Below are positions 35,289 through 47,705 of a stretch of 64,000 nucleotides of DNA, piece after piece. Below the pieces are notes generated by a model. The model did not search any database and was not told the DNA's origin. It saw nothing but the letters and a program-made list of their open reading frames with translations. The translations under genes were made by a program, and so were the position numbers. This DNA is from Papaver somniferum (Eukaryota; Streptophyta; Magnoliopsida; Ranunculales; Papaveraceae): positions 122,581,849 to 122,645,848 of the forward strand of contig NC_039359.1 in assembly GCF_003573695.1 (NCBI RefSeq). Reading direction: 5' to 3'. Every line of letters starts with the position of its first letter. Position 1 is the first letter of the stretch.

Positions 35289-38200
35289 TGAAACTTATAT
35301 CCTGGAACGTGCAGGAGATTGGCACCCCTTCTACTAGAAATCACTTAGGCTACTTGATTAAGTCACATAACCCGGATATTATATTCCTAGCAGAAACAAA
35401 GGCGAAACTATAAAATATAGAGAAAATAACCAGGAAGTTCAGATTTCATGATGCTTTTTATGTGTCTAGAATTGGTTTATCTAATGGAATGTTGATTGCA
35501 TGTCATAGTAATATCAATATGAATGTTCTTTCTGTTCATAATAAAATGGTTCTGTTTGAAATAGTTGATAACTATAATAAAAAATGGAATATCTTCTGCA
35601 TGTATGGTGCTTTATCTGCTCATGAAAAACATTCCCAGTGGGATATTATTAACAACTTTGGTAATAACAATAATAATCCCTGGATTATTGTTGGATACCT
35701 TAACTTCATCATTCACTTAAATGAGAAGGAGGGAGGAAAAGATAAAGAAACAAACTCTAGTGCCACAAAAATTATTCACGATTCTATTCAAAAGTTAGGT
35801 CTAATAACAGGCAAGGGAAAGAAACATTAAAGAACGTATAGATAGATTTTTCGCTTCTCCTGCTTGGTCTAAGACTTATCATAAGTCTACAGTTAAACAC
35901 TTAGTTAGAGTAGGTTCTGACCATACTCCCATAATATTAGACACTACTCCTCTAAATCAAATTATTCATAAACCTTATAAAGTCGTGAGAGTCTGGGAAG
36001 GACATCAAGATTTTAATAAAATAGTCCACAATAACTGGAAAACTGAAACCAGAGGCTCTAATGCCTATAAACTTAATTGCAAGATGAAAAATTTAGCTAA
36101 AGTTCTTAAAAAGTGGAACAGAGAAGACTTCGAAAATATTTTTACCAACATTAAAACGCTTAATAAGAAAATAGAAGACCTCCAGAGTATTTCTCTTATC
36201 CCAATCCTTGAGATCAAACATACGCAAAAACAGCTAGATGAATGGTACAATAGGGAGACTGACTATTGGCACCATCTATCAAAAGATAAATATATTAAAG
36301 ACTGATAAAAACTCTGCCTATTTCCATCAACAAGCTTCTTCCAAAAAAAGATTAAACCACATCCACACTTTAAGAGATGAAACTGGACTTTGGATTGAAA
36401 ACACAAATCAACTTCAAAGTTTGGTTATGAAACGTTTCAAAAACATTGGAACTTCAAATTACTTAAAGGATGAAAAATTAATAAATAAACTCATATCACC
36501 TGATATTGATATCTAGAATAACACAAAACTTTGTAAAATTCCAGATGAAACGGAAATAAAAAATACTCTTTTTGGAATGAACCAATGGGGTTCCCTAGGT
36601 CCAGACGGATTCCCACCTGGATTTTTCAAAAATCATCGGGAAATTGTTAAAACCGATATTATTAATATTGTTCAGGACTTCTTTAAAAATAAGTACATTC
36701 TTAAGGATATAAATTACACTCATATAACTTTTTTTTTTTGAAAAATGACTTTTTATTGATTCCAACAACTTACACCGAAAAGATACAGAGCTAGTACATA
36801 ACTAGAAAGACCAAACTAAACCACAAACAAGACTACCCCAAATACTAAAAACATGACCAAACTTAGTTCTAGAATAACAAGAACAAACAACTATTCAACA
36901 TCAGCTAAGACATTAATCCTCCTCATAAACAACTTCATGTTGAAGCAAAGGTAAGAGAACTTCTGGAGGATTGTTCTCCCGGCTGTTATTGCAGTTATTT
37001 AAATGAGCAAACTTAGCCAAAGCATCCGCTACTCTGTTGGATACCCTTTTAACAAACCTAAATTGTACATCCAATAAAGCTTGAGAAATACTTATAGATT
37101 CAGACATCATTAGTTGATCCTCTCATCTAATAAAATCTTGTTGATGCTTTTTAACTGCCTCCATAACTGATTTATTATCACCTTCTACCAAAATTCTGCA
37201 AAAACCTTTACCCTTAATCTATTGTAAAACTATAAACATAGCCTGATCATATCTCTTACATTTCTTGTCCAGGCCACGACTTCCATGAATTCTCCTATAT
37301 AGTTCCATAACACAAGAGGGAAACCAATAAAGTTAGAATATGGGATTATAGAAACATCAAAATTTAATTTAAACCAATCATATGGAGGCGGATCCCAACC
37401 AATTCTAGGATTTATGGCTGTATGTGTGCTAGCATAACTATGTGCAGTGTAACTATTATGGATGCATATGTGATGAGAATAACAGAATTGAAAATTTTGT
37501 TGAATAATGCTTGCAGGATACTGAATTTTTCCTTCAAATAGCTTCAAGCATCGACTTTTCCATAAGAACCACATAGTTATGACAGCTAGATTCCTGAGAT
37601 TTCTCCTCTTTGTTGAAAATAATGATCTTTTATCCATCCATGATTGAATCCATTGGTTGATATCAATGGAGACAGCCGACCAAACCTCTACATCCAAAGA
37701 ACATTGAAAGAAAAGATGCTTGGTGGATTCAATTCCATTAGAACATTGAACACAAATAGAAGCTTCAGGATGAATTATCCTCTGAAATTTATCTGCCACA
37801 GGTAATATATTCTTAGCAAGCTTCCAAAGAAACATCTGACACTTATTTGAAATTTATATGTGCCAGATCATTAACCACATCTGTTGTTGTTGGTTTGCAA
37901 TTATCTAGTTATTCTGCTGCATAAGAATGGCTCTGTTAGTTGAAGCAACTGTGAATTGACCATTTCGAGTAAGAGACCATCTAAGATGATCTGAATCTGG
38001 TTGTTGAGGCAGAATGATATGTTGAATTTGTTGAAGTTGATCCAGAGAACATATTTGCTGAATCTTATCAATTCTCCACCTTCTTGTTGAATGATCAATA
38101 TACTCAGTGACTGTAGCCTTAGGATTGTAAACATTGAGAGGCTGATGTTGAAAATCCTTATGAGAAACTCTGCCGAACCACTGACCTTGGACATTAACTT

Positions 38201-40478
38201 TTGACCTATCTCCTATTTGCCAAATATGATATCTTCGAATCCATTTTAATCCTCTTTGAATACCATTCCATATCCAAGTTCCTTGTGGCTTAATCTTGCC
38301 ATATAGAGGATCAATACTATTAAAATACCTTGCTTCAAGCAATTGCACCCATTTAGCTTCTTTTTCAGTCAACATTCACCAGGCCAGCTTACCAAGAAGA
38401 GCTTCATTAAAGATGCACAGATTTTTAACACTCATATAACTTTAATTCCAAAAGTTCACAACCCAGTTAATTCAAATGATTTTAGACCTATTAGTCTAAG
38501 TAACACCACCTATAAAGTCATCTCAAAAATCATGGCGAATAGGCTAAAACCTCTTCTTAATAAAATCATTGCATCAAACCAATCGGCTTTTATATCTGGA
38601 AAACAAATCACATATAATATAATTGTTGTCCATGAAATCCTTCTTACGATGAAAACTTTTTAAAGTAAAAAAGGTCACATGGCTATTAAAATTGATCTTT
38701 CTAAAGCCTTCGATAGGGTTGAATGAAGTTTTATCGAAACTATTCTTTTGGCCCTAGGATTTTGTAAAGATTGGTGTCACTTAATCATGCAGTGCATCAC
38801 CACGTCGTCCTTTTCTATCCTTCTAAATGGAGTTCCTGGAGAAAAATTCATTGTTGAGAGGGGTATCAGACAAGGAGATCACCTCTCTCCCTACCTCTTC
38901 ATTCTTTCTTTGGAAGTCCTTTATGGATTACTCATTAAAGATGAAACTAACAACAAAATTTCTGGCATTAAAGTTGCTAAACAGGCCCCTTCTATCTCAC
39001 ACCTTTTCTTTGCAGACGACTGCTTCCTTTTTTCTAAAGTCGATATGGCTGATGCTAAGAATTTGATGGATATTCTTAAAAAATTTGGTAAAATGTCTGG
39101 GCATGTAATTAATCTTCAGAAATCGGGTGTCTACTTCTCCCCTAAACTTCCTAACAAACATACTAAGATCCTGTCTAAAATTCTTAAGATTAAAAATATC
39201 TCAAAAAATGATAAGTATCTTGGAATGCCTTTATTTTTTGATAAAAACAAAATAAATAACTTTGAACCCCTTTTAGGAAAGTACTATAATTCTGTTCAAG
39301 GTTGGAAATCGAAAACTCTCAATCAAACTAGAAGAAAAATTCTCATTAAAAGTTTTATGTCCTCTTATCCTATTTTATCAGATGCAATGCCTCGCCTTTC
39401 CTAAAAAAAATCTTGATAAAATTGATAGAACCCAAAGAAATTTTTGGTGGAAAAAATGTAATCCTAAAAAAGGTGTCTACATCAAAGCCTCCAAAAGACC
39501 AGGATGGTTTGGGAATTAAGATCCCACATCATCAAAACCATGCTATTTTAACTAAACTCACTTGGAGGATGAATAATAATGAAGACCTCCTTTGGGTTAA
39601 GATTTTAAAACCAAAATACTTTTCCAACTCTAATCCAATAATTAAAACAAAGAAAAGTAGAATCTCCTGGATTTGGAGAAGTATTAAGAAAGGTTTGGAT
39701 ATTATAAAAAAAAAATCATATCTGGCAAGTAAATAATGGGGAAAAGATTGAAATCTGGACACACCACTGGTCAACGAATAAGAAGATAAATTAATACCTA
39801 AAGTTATTGATGATAATATACCTGTCCGTGTTTGTAAGTTGCTTGATAACAATGGAAAATGGGACCAGAATTTTCTAACTAAATACTTCAGTAACAATGA
39901 CATTAATAAAATCCTATCTATAATACCAAACATCTCCAGAGATGATAAAATCAAATGGAAATTGAATCCTATTAGAGAGGGTACACCCAGCTCTGCTTAC
40001 AAGTTTATTAGTGGCTACAATTATAATGAAAACAATGCTAAATTTTTTAAAAATCTTTGAAAATTAAGCCCCATCCCTAAGATTCAGATGTTCCAATGGA
40101 AAGTCATCTCCAGAGTGTTACCATTAGGAAAAAGATTAAGTATTGCTAACAAAGACGTTAATCCTTTATGTAGTCTTTGCAATAATGATATATACCCTAA
40201 AGACGAAATACATCTTTTTGTTGATTGCAATTTCACTAAAACTATCTGGTTTGTCATGTCTCTGAACTGTATTCTTAACTATAATGTTGATAATGATATC
40301 AGAAACGGGATCATTAGGTGGATGAATGATGATAGATTAACTGATTTGAGATATAAAATCTCTTGTATAATATGGCACATTAGGAAATACAAAAACAAGG
40401 TAGTCTTTGATAAAGTCAGTCCTAACCCTATGGAGCTTATAAATATTATTAACATGGGTCACTTCTACCATTACAATG
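35289..40478 (+). pseudogene. LINE B ORF2: endonuclease - reverse transcriptase - zf-RVT, broken
   Basis: The endonuclease start MKLISWNVQEIG, AETKAK and SDHTPI (near 35920) are present. The usual GD-N catalytic motif reads IVGYLNF (near 35690), with Tyr in place of Asp. Reverse transcriptase motifs: LGPDGFPPGFF near 36598, then after LINE C LIPKV...DFRPISL near 38450, RGIRQGDHLSPYLF near 38860 and catalytic FADD near 39017. The zf-RVT domain (MFQWKVISRVLPLGKRL, CSLC) is at 40088-40270. Several stops and frame changes are present. The C-terminal end was cut off by the Gypsy insertion. Confidence 0.85.
36732..38427 (-). mobile_element. LINE C: 5'-truncated LINE inserted in LINE B
   Basis: A perfect 16-bp target duplication acactcatataacttt (36716-36731 and 38428-38443) brackets a 1.7-kb minus-strand insertion starting with a T run, the poly(A) tail of the element. 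On the minus strand it encodes a linker with WIWNGIQRGLKWI (38375-37905), a zf-RVT domain (MFLWKLAKNILP, CVQC...HLFFQC; 37835-37230) and the end of an RNase H domain (VSNRVADALAKFAH, 37110-36913). Stops and frame changes are present. The perfect duplication shows it is younger than LINE B. Confidence 0.9.
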
Positions 40479-42126
40479 TGTTGATGGTGGTTTTTAGCTT
40501 AGGGTTAAAATCGTAAAACCTTGCATCAGATGTGACGTCACTCTGCAAGGAAGCGGTGTTGCGAGTACTAACCTCTCCACCGAAATATTTATTGAGCCGC
40601 TCAATACACTTTTATCCATAACACTCTGTAAATTTCGGCACCTCGCCAATAAGAGACTCACTGAGTACTTTCATGTGCTATGTTCCCCAGCAGAACCCTT
40701 AATCGGTATGGCATGACGGATTTATGTTCACTCGCAGCGGAGTAGCATGAACCTCCAAGTACCAAAGTTAAGGTCATTGCACGAAATGCTCAGACAGAAA
40801 GCACACTGCATTCTGTAGATAAAGATTTTGTGTGGCAGCATACAAAATCCATCTAGTTATTGTGATAACTCGCAAAGAACTCATAAACCCAACTAATTTT
40901 CAAGTTAGGGTTTCGCACCCCGCGCAGTATACTGGACCCCTTTGATCGAAACCATGCTTAAACAAGCTAGGAAACCAAATCCGCCACAGCGCACTAAAAG
41001 TGCGGCCGCGACCTAGCATTGCGGCCCTCTTCCCGTCGACCAATCAGGTCGCTTCAAACCTGCCACGACCTCAAAAAGGTCTCCATACTAAGTTGGCTTC
41101 CCAAAACACGCCAGCTTCCCAAAAACGCGCCAACTTCCCAAAAACGCGCTAGCTTCCCAAAAAAACGCCAGCATGTCGCACGCGCATGCCACACATGCCA
41201 GACGCGCATGCCAGACGCGCTAACCAAACACGCATGCCAGACGCGCTTACTAGACGCGCATGCCAGCCACGCTACCACGCCTCTGGACACCAATGGAAGG
41301 TAGCCATAATCAATGGCTACCCTTCCTCCTGAGGTGCGGATCTCAGCCGTACAAGTTCGCCACCAAGCCTGTGGCAACTTTTGGCCGCAATGCCAAATTC
41401 CATGGTTTGTGTCAAACCCTAATTTGGCCACGCTTTCCTCCTGAGGTGCGGAAACATGCTACACGTTTTCCAATGAAAACACTCGAGACATCAAAACATG
41501 TCACAAACTGGGGGATGCTCATCGGGGTATTTGTCTGGTGGTTTACAGCGTGCGGCGTGCAATACGCCCGTTACAAGAAAGTGTCATAGGAGTGAGGCGG
41601 TTAGTAATGGCAAGAAATAAGTGGTGAAACGCATCTTCATTATGGAAACATCAATTCCAGGAGTTACCCGTTACCACTTTTTCACCACTCAACCGCTTCC
41701 ACTTCTTACGAGGCCAAGGTATGTTTTACTACGACTTGTATAAATAGGTTTCACCTATTTCCACCGAACAACAAGTTTTTTGGTCATGAGAACAATACAC
41801 ATCCAGAAATCACCTGGTGGCTTTCCATTCAGCTCGTCAATTCAACTTTCGGATACAAGTCGCAAAACACCCACACTTCCAGAATCAACTGTTCTGGCCT
41901 CAACACCTTCTTCGCTTCCCTCCCTAAGACCAACCCTTCTCCTTCACTTTGTGACCGAAGCAAGCCTGGAACGGCCATTTCTTGGTTTAGGCCAGGATTG
42001 TACTGATTGATCTCTCGAATCAAAAGTACTCCCATTCAGTACATTGTTTTGGGTTTAGATTTGTTTCTCACCCGCACTCACACAAAATTACCAAAATCAG
42101 CAGAAACGGTTTTCACCCACAAACAA
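40479..42126 (+). repeat. 5' LTR of the Gypsy element
   Basis: Begins TGTTGATGGTGGTTTTTAGC. A long U3 includes short GC-rich repeats (cttcccaaaaacgcgccaac and gcatgccagacgcgct, 41095-41275). The TATA box ttgtataaatagg is at ~41736 and the LTR ends just before the PBS. At ~1.65 kb it is longer than most plant LTRs. Confidence 0.8.
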
Positions 42127-42128
42127 TC

Positions 42129-42146
42129 GGCGACCACAGTGGGAGA
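42129..42146 (+). other. Primer-binding site of the Gypsy element
   Basis: cggcgaccacagtgggag directly after the LTR resembles the tggcgac...tgggga primer sites of Tat-lineage elements. The tRNA was not determined. Confidence 0.6.
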
Positions 42147-42211
42147 TTAACCTCTCGGTTACAATATCAATTTCCAATTTCCGATTTCATTTTTTCAACC
42201 CTGATCTCAAG

Positions 42212-43395
42212 ATGGTAGAACTTAGGTCAGGATCAGCAACAAACCCCGATAACACTGGCGCCGAAATTATTCTCAGTGTTAACATTTCTTCCAGTGGTGC
42301 TAATAAGCCATCTGTCAACACCAGCAACATGGAGAATGATCCTTCAGGTGTTATACCCCCAATCACAAGAGCCAGAGCCTCTGCCGCGGAAAATGCTCCT
42401 TCAGGTGTTACACCTCCAATCACCAGAGACAAAACTGCTGCCGCCGCTCCCAATGTTTCATCAAGTATGACACCTCCAACTGTTACCAGAACTGCAGCTA
42501 CTCCGCCGTCAAGATGAGAAACTGGAGGAGCCAGAGGGAGCCGACCCTACATTACTATTGTTGAATTTGATGGAAAGGAAGGAGGTTTTCGCCAGGGCCC
42601 AAACATACATGGCCTCAACCCAGAAGGAGGTTCTTGTTTTTCTCAAGACACTGACAGAGCGGCTACCAAAAGAATCACGCCAGCCAAAGCCAATGAGGAA
42701 CACATCCAATACCCCTGGCGCTAGCACCTCAACAGGGCACACTTTTGTAGACGAAGAGACTCACCCGGGAACTTCAACTGAAAGAAATCAACCGCCCAAT
42801 TTTGTCACGAGAGAATATTTGGAACGACTTCTCCGAAACCGAGAAAAAAGTGACTTCATGGACATGCATCAGCATCACCGAGAAGAGACTCACAAAGAAT
42901 TCCTCTTCCAAGGGGGTACTCTTCCCTTCAATTCTCTCTGTACGACGGTACCGAAAATGTGCGTGAACATGTCTCTCGATTCTTGGAGTACCTGGGGGAA
43001 CACGAATATAATCACGTTCTCCGTTTGAGGGAATTTTCGAAATCACTTACTGGAAGAGCATACACGTGGTACAACAGCATTACGCCAGGCAACATCTCCA
43101 ACTGGTCTAACATGGTGGCACCTTTCTACAAGAAATACTTCTTTGTGTCTGAGTAAATTACCTTCTCATATCTAGGAAGGATGTTTCGACGAAACAACGA
43201 ACATCCGAATGATTTTGTCAAAAGGTTCAGAATTCAAGCGCTCGATTGTCATGACCCAAATGTGACCGAACAATAATTGGTGGACTCCTGTATCAATGGC
43301 ATGATTCCCATCTACCGCGCCTTACTAGATAATCTGTGATTCCAGACATTCTCTAGCTTCATGAAGCCGCAAAATGGTCAGCCACAATAGCACCA
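42212..43395 (+). pseudogene. Gypsy gag, frameshifted
   Basis: The start MVELRSGSATNPDN and a Pro/Ser/Thr-rich N-terminus with two PSGV.PPITR repeats (42212-42517) lead, after frame changes, into the retrotransposon gag core: LREFSKSLTGRAYTWYNSI and WSNMVAPFYKKYF (42959-43156), then RRNNEHPNDFVKRFR (43190). The core is split by a TAA at 43156 and a TAA near 43275. A knuckle-like CHYHRFVHHPTSDC lies further on, near 43780. Gag forms the particle core; this copy is defective. Confidence 0.8.
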
Positions 43396-43960
43396 GCGTT
43401 GTTGGAAAGAACCAGGCCAACTAGAAGCGAGGACACACGCGAAACTCGAGGAAATAGACGCCTCATCAATAAGAAATACAACACTGGTCCCTCCTATGTG
43501 AGCGTGGTAGACGAAGGAGGAAAAATAAAGGCTCCAACAGCAGAACGACCATCCAAGCGTGCAGCGCCAGCACGAAAGGCAGCTCCGTCACGGAAGACCA
43601 CCGCTAAAGCTCCCATGCGATATCAAGAGGCTGGAGAAAGTTTCTTGGATTTCCCGTTCCCAGTCGAAGAAGTGATTGAACTCTTGGAAGTATGGATCCA
43701 AGACGACGCTATCAGGCTACCTCTTATCAGGCGCCCACCAACCGAAGCGAAATGGCGAACCCCAAATATTGTCACTACCACAGATTTGTCCACCACCCGA
43801 CCAGTGACTGCAACAAGCTGAAGCATATCTTCAAAAACAAAGATAGAAGCAGGGGAGCTTCGACTATACAATGAAAGAGTTCACAGAGATCCACTTCCAG
43901 TCAGGAGTCGCATGGTCTCTGGGGACTCCGTACAAGAAACTGTGCAATCCATGATGCAAC

Positions 43961-44510
43961 ATGTGTGCGAAATTCTCTACCTCTCCAAGGCATAACGTCA
44001 AGACATCTTCACAGCCCTTATTCGTGTTGTATCGGTCAAGCGACTCTTTCCTACTGAAGAAACCACACCAGAACCCCAAATTCTCCCAGGAAGCGGGTGC
44101 TGGAAAATACAACTGGGGACTGCTGACCACGGTTCATCTGAGGAACGCCAAGCTCGATAACACATTCATCGATGTGGCGTCTGACTTCAATATCTTTACC
44201 ATCAAAACCCTGAGAGCTGCGGGAGTTTTGAAGCAGGAGACTACCCATTCCCCAACCATGGTAAAAAACTTGGAAGGAGAGGCGATAGACGCGTATGGCT
44301 ACATCAATATTGAAATCAAGGTGGGAGACACTCTAACACATGGAAAATTCTACATTTTCAAAGAACTCTCAAGCTACAACATGATTCTGGGGCGCACGTG
44401 GGTACACGGTAACAAAGCGAAGTTAGGGGTATCCCCTCTGCCGATGTCGATACCCGAAAGAATTTCCAACAAGCCGTCCAACTTTGAAGATTACATGTTG
44501 CCATATCAAA
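43961..44510 (+). pseudogene. Gypsy aspartic protease region
   Basis: The segment KLDNTFIDVASDFNIF (near 44150) occupies the place of the D-(S/T)-G active-site region, followed by TLTHGKFYIF and SYNMILGRTWVHG (near 44370), the conserved second half of Tat/Gypsy proteases. The expected active-site triplet reads DVA, so it is probably inactive. The frame stays open to 44818. Confidence 0.7.
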
Positions 44511-44997
44511 AACTTACCAATGTAACTCAATTGCCTGTAGAAAGCCCGTCAACGTTCATCCGCAGATTTCGAACACAAGTAAGTCTGGTTAAACAACCCT
44601 TTCTGCACCCAGTCACCTCTCCTCTCGGCCAAGCATGGGGACTCGGTCCGATTACCAACCCAGGCGTCATTAAGAGATGTGAATGGGATGTTGGGCCTTT
44701 CAAGTACTTTGTCAAAAATTTGGAAGCTGTCACATCCAAACATGAAGAGTTCAATCAAGTGGTTGCGCAACGCTCCAACCCATTTCAAATTGGAGATGTA
44801 GTAGTCAAGATGACCTAGTTTCAAGTTGGGAACATAACAGTAAAGATGGCCACTAGACCCGGTCCGCTAAAGAAAAGGAAGACGATCCATATCTGGTGGC
44901 AGATGTTATCTTGGGTGGTTACTGCAAGCTCATCAATACCGAAAAATTAGAAGGTGTCATGATTCACTCGCGATGGATCAAACCCTTCAATACCTAA
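44511..44997 (+). pseudogene. Integrase C-terminal remnant after a large pol deletion
   Basis: After the protease the open frame passes through short unrelated-looking stretches and ends with FQIGDVVVK (near 44790). In a shifted frame PYLVADVILGGYCKLIN and GVMIHSRWIKPFNT (44890-44997) follow, the C-terminal tail of Gypsy integrase. No RT or RNase H motif lies between, so ~2.5-3 kb of pol is absent. Confidence 0.7.
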
Positions 44998-45564
44998 AAT
45001 GTTTTGCTACCTTCACCTCCAGTGTTCTCCTTCAGCATTTCTTTCAGCATTTTACTTTTCATGCAATGTTTGTAACTCCTCAAAAATGATTGCACTGCTT
45101 GCATTCATGAGTAGAATTTTCAATTCCAATTAAAGAACATCTTTCCTTAAAAAGTTTTCCCCTTAAAGGAAAAATACCAAGTAAACCTAAAACCCTCACA
45201 GAGTTAGTATCCGTCAATTGAAAACCAGAGAAATCAAACCACCACAAAAATACCTATTCAAAAATACTCAAGAAGGTAATATGCAAGGAAGACGATCATC
45301 AGGCGGCAGAACAAATATCTTCTTCAAGAATATTCGGCTCCAAATCTCAGAAACAATATGAAGGTTTTATCAATTCATTCAAAGATGTGAAACCATAAAG
45401 GCTGAATGACGGAATATTACTTGAAGAAACCCTAACTCCACCATGAAAGCAAGAAAGTAAAAGCAAACTTTTGGAAAGTCAAAAGAGGCTACACGTTAAG
45501 AAGAAATATCAAAAGTGGAAAAATTGGTCGTTAACGGCAGACGCCTGGATCAATAGCGCCTTCA

Positions 45565-46329
45565 TCAGAGCTTCTTCAAGCACTCTCCCCAGCACGCTTT
45601 CTGACAGCAAGCATTCCATCCAAACGCCGCTTCAGCAGCAGCAACCGCAGCGTCCCATCCAGAAGCTACCACAGCAGCAGCTTCCACTTCCTGTCCGGCG
45701 TTTGGTTCAACAGCAGTCCCAGCATATGTTTCCGTAGCTTCTCCAGTTTCCCAAGCATACATTGCCTCCGTCTCCTCGTCCGACTTGATGGCATCCTTAG
45801 CATTTGCGTCAACACCCCTGACAGCATTTTCTGCGTCCACTCAAGAAGTTGTTTCAGTTTTGTAAATCGTGTCGACGTCTTCCCCATGAGCCTTTCCATC
45901 TACTTCCTGAGGATGTCCCAGTTCGTCCGCATCAAAGTCAAGGATTACGATACCATCATGGACAGGATAATTAAACTGGTCCTCACCTAAAAGTTTCATG
46001 GACTCAGTCTTCCGCTGCTTCAACCGAGAGGAGAATCGTTCATCCCTAGCACTGGGTTGTAGAAAATCTTCGTTGCTCTGAGATCTCCCGAAAATCCGGG
46101 ATTCTTCATCGTGCCTCTACCTTTCCTCCATGTCCACTGAAGCCAAGAGAGTCTGAACACACATCCACACTCTGCATAAATAGGCGAGAGACATGTCTCG
46201 TATAATCTCGTCAGCCTCACGGAACAGAGAATCAATTCTTTCTAATACCTCCTTATGAGAAGAAGACTGGTTTTCGTCGGGTTCAGAATTTCTTTCCGAA
46301 GAGGTACGATCATCACTGGAAGATCCCAT
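45565..46329 (-). pseudogene. Antisense ORF in the Gypsy 3' region
   Basis: One minus-strand frame runs from an ATG at 46329 to a stop at 45565, 254 codons, broken only by in-frame stops at 46117-46119 and 45841-45843. The N-terminus MGSSSDDRTSSERNSEPDEN is acidic and Ser-rich; a helical VLERIDSLFREADEIIRDM follows, then an Ala/Glu-rich C-terminal part (TGEATETYAGTAVEP). It lies between integrase and the 3' LTR on the opposite strand, the place where Tat elements such as Grande carry an antisense gene of unknown role. I do not recognise a domain. Confidence 0.6.
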
Positions 46330-46629
46330 TATATGCTACAAATTTTTTTTTACCACGTTTGTACCAGCAATCTACATGACGAGAAAGACAAAATGAAACT
46401 AGGGGAAAAACATGATACAATACATGTAGGGAAGATGGACGCGATTTTATGATGATTTGTATGGGCGAAGGATTGAGGGTCACCTCTTATATTCAGCAGA
46501 AAATCTTTACCAGCCATGAATTAAGGCTTCACACGCGTGATACCAGCTGGATTAGATATTTCTTTATACGGAATAACTAGGGTTTGGTGTCCGAGTCATT
46601 CTGACTTAGCCCGCGCCATCCTCCTATCT

Positions 46630-46790
46630 CAAGATGCGTCCGAGCCGCGTCCGAGCCGCGCCAAGCCGAGCCACATCCAAGTTGTGTCCAAGCCAAGCCG
46701 CGTCCGAGCTGCGCCAAGCCGAGCCGTGTCCAAGCCGTGTCCAAGTCGAGGCGTGTCCAGGCCACATCCAAGCTAGCCACGCCTTCCGCT
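46630..46790. repeat. GC-rich tandem repeat near the Gypsy 3' end
   Basis: Short units of ccgcgtccgagc / cgccaagccgagc / gtgtccaagc follow each other ~12 times upstream of the polypurine tract. Frames on both strands (46537-46776) stay open only because of the repeat. Confidence 0.7.
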
Positions 46791-46972
46791 ACTTCAGCTA
46801 GCCGCCCATCCGCTACTTCAAGCTAGCGGTACCAACGACCCATGGCCAAGATGAATCTATGCAAAATCCGCCAGCACAAGGATCACGGATTTCTCATGCC
46901 TTCCACTAAAGGTTAGTTAAATTTCCTTGGCGATCTCTAATGCCACTGTTACGTGCTAAGCAGGGGACTTAA

Positions 46973-47705
46973 TGTTGATGGTGGTTTTTAGCTTAGGGTT
47001 AAAATCGTAAAACCTTGCAGCAGATGTGATGTCACTCTGCAAGGAAGCGGTGCTGCGAGTACTAACCTCTCCACCGACATATTTATTGATCCGCTCAATA
47101 CACTTTTATCCATAACACTCTGTAAATTTCGGCACCTCGCCAATACGAGACTCACTTAGTACTTTCCTGTGCTATGTTCCCAAGCAGAACCCTTAATCGG
47201 TATGGCATGACGGATTTATGTTCACTCGCAGCGAAGTAGCATGAACCTCCAAATACCAAAGTCAAGGCCATTGCACAAAATGCTCAGACAGAAAGCACAC
47301 TGCATTCTGTAGATAAAGATTTTGTATGGCAGCATACAAAATCCAGCCAATTATTGTGATAACTTGCAAAGAACTCATAAACCCAACTAATTTGCAAATT
47401 AGGTTTCACTCCCCGCGTAGTATACTGGACCCCGTTGGTCAAAACCATGCTTAAACAAGCTAGGCAACCAAATCCGCCACAACGCGCTAAAAGTGCGGTC
47501 GCGCCCTAGCATGCCGGCCCTCTTCCCGTCGACCAATCAGGTCGCTTCAAACCTGCCAATGCCTCAAAAAGGTCGCCATACTAAGTTGGATTCCCAAAAC
47601 ACGCCAACTTCCCAAAAACGCGCCAGCTTCCCAAAAAACGCCAGCATGCCACACGCGCATGCCGCACATGCCAGACGCGCTTACCAGACGTGCATGCCCA
47701 AAACG
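46973..47705 (+). repeat. 3' LTR of the Gypsy element, truncated
   Basis: Starts TGTTGATGGTGGTTTTTAGC right after a purine-rich tract (gcaggggactt, 46961-46971) and matches the 5' LTR for ~730 bp. Similarity stops near 47705 (cgtgcatgccca), before the TATA box. The rest of the LTR, ~0.9 kb, and any target duplication are missing. Confidence 0.85.

Larger units (their letters stand above)
34093..40478 (+). mobile_element. LINE B: 5'-truncated L1-type LINE, split by LINE C and cut by a Gypsy LTR
   Basis: Contains the C-terminal part of ORF1 (34158-35148) and most of ORF2 (35289-40478). The LARD LTR abuts it at the left and the Gypsy LTR begins at 40479, so neither natural end nor a poly(A) tail is visible. 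It carries LINE C at 36732-38427. AT-rich coding with many stops. Confidence 0.85.
40479..47705 (+). mobile_element. Tat-type Ty3/Gypsy element, internally deleted, 3' LTR truncated
   Basis: The order is 5' LTR (40479 to ~42126), PBS, gag, protease, end of integrase, antisense ORF, polypurine tract, partial 3' LTR (46973 to ~47705). Reverse transcriptase, RNase H and most of integrase are missing. A long 3' untranslated region with an ORF on the opposite strand, plus the tggcgacc-like PBS, points to the Tat lineage (relatives of Grande, Retand, Ogre). The left insertion point lies in LINE B. The right end is lost, so no target duplication can be read. Confidence 0.85.

Noticed and set aside
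41019..41431. ORFs of 94 and 125 codons on opposite strands
   Set aside because: They read the U3 of the Gypsy LTR, including its GC-rich short repeats.
46537..46780. Ser/Arg/Pro-rich ORFs on both strands near the Gypsy 3' end
   Set aside because: Overlap the ccgcgtccgagc tandem repeat; no independent support.
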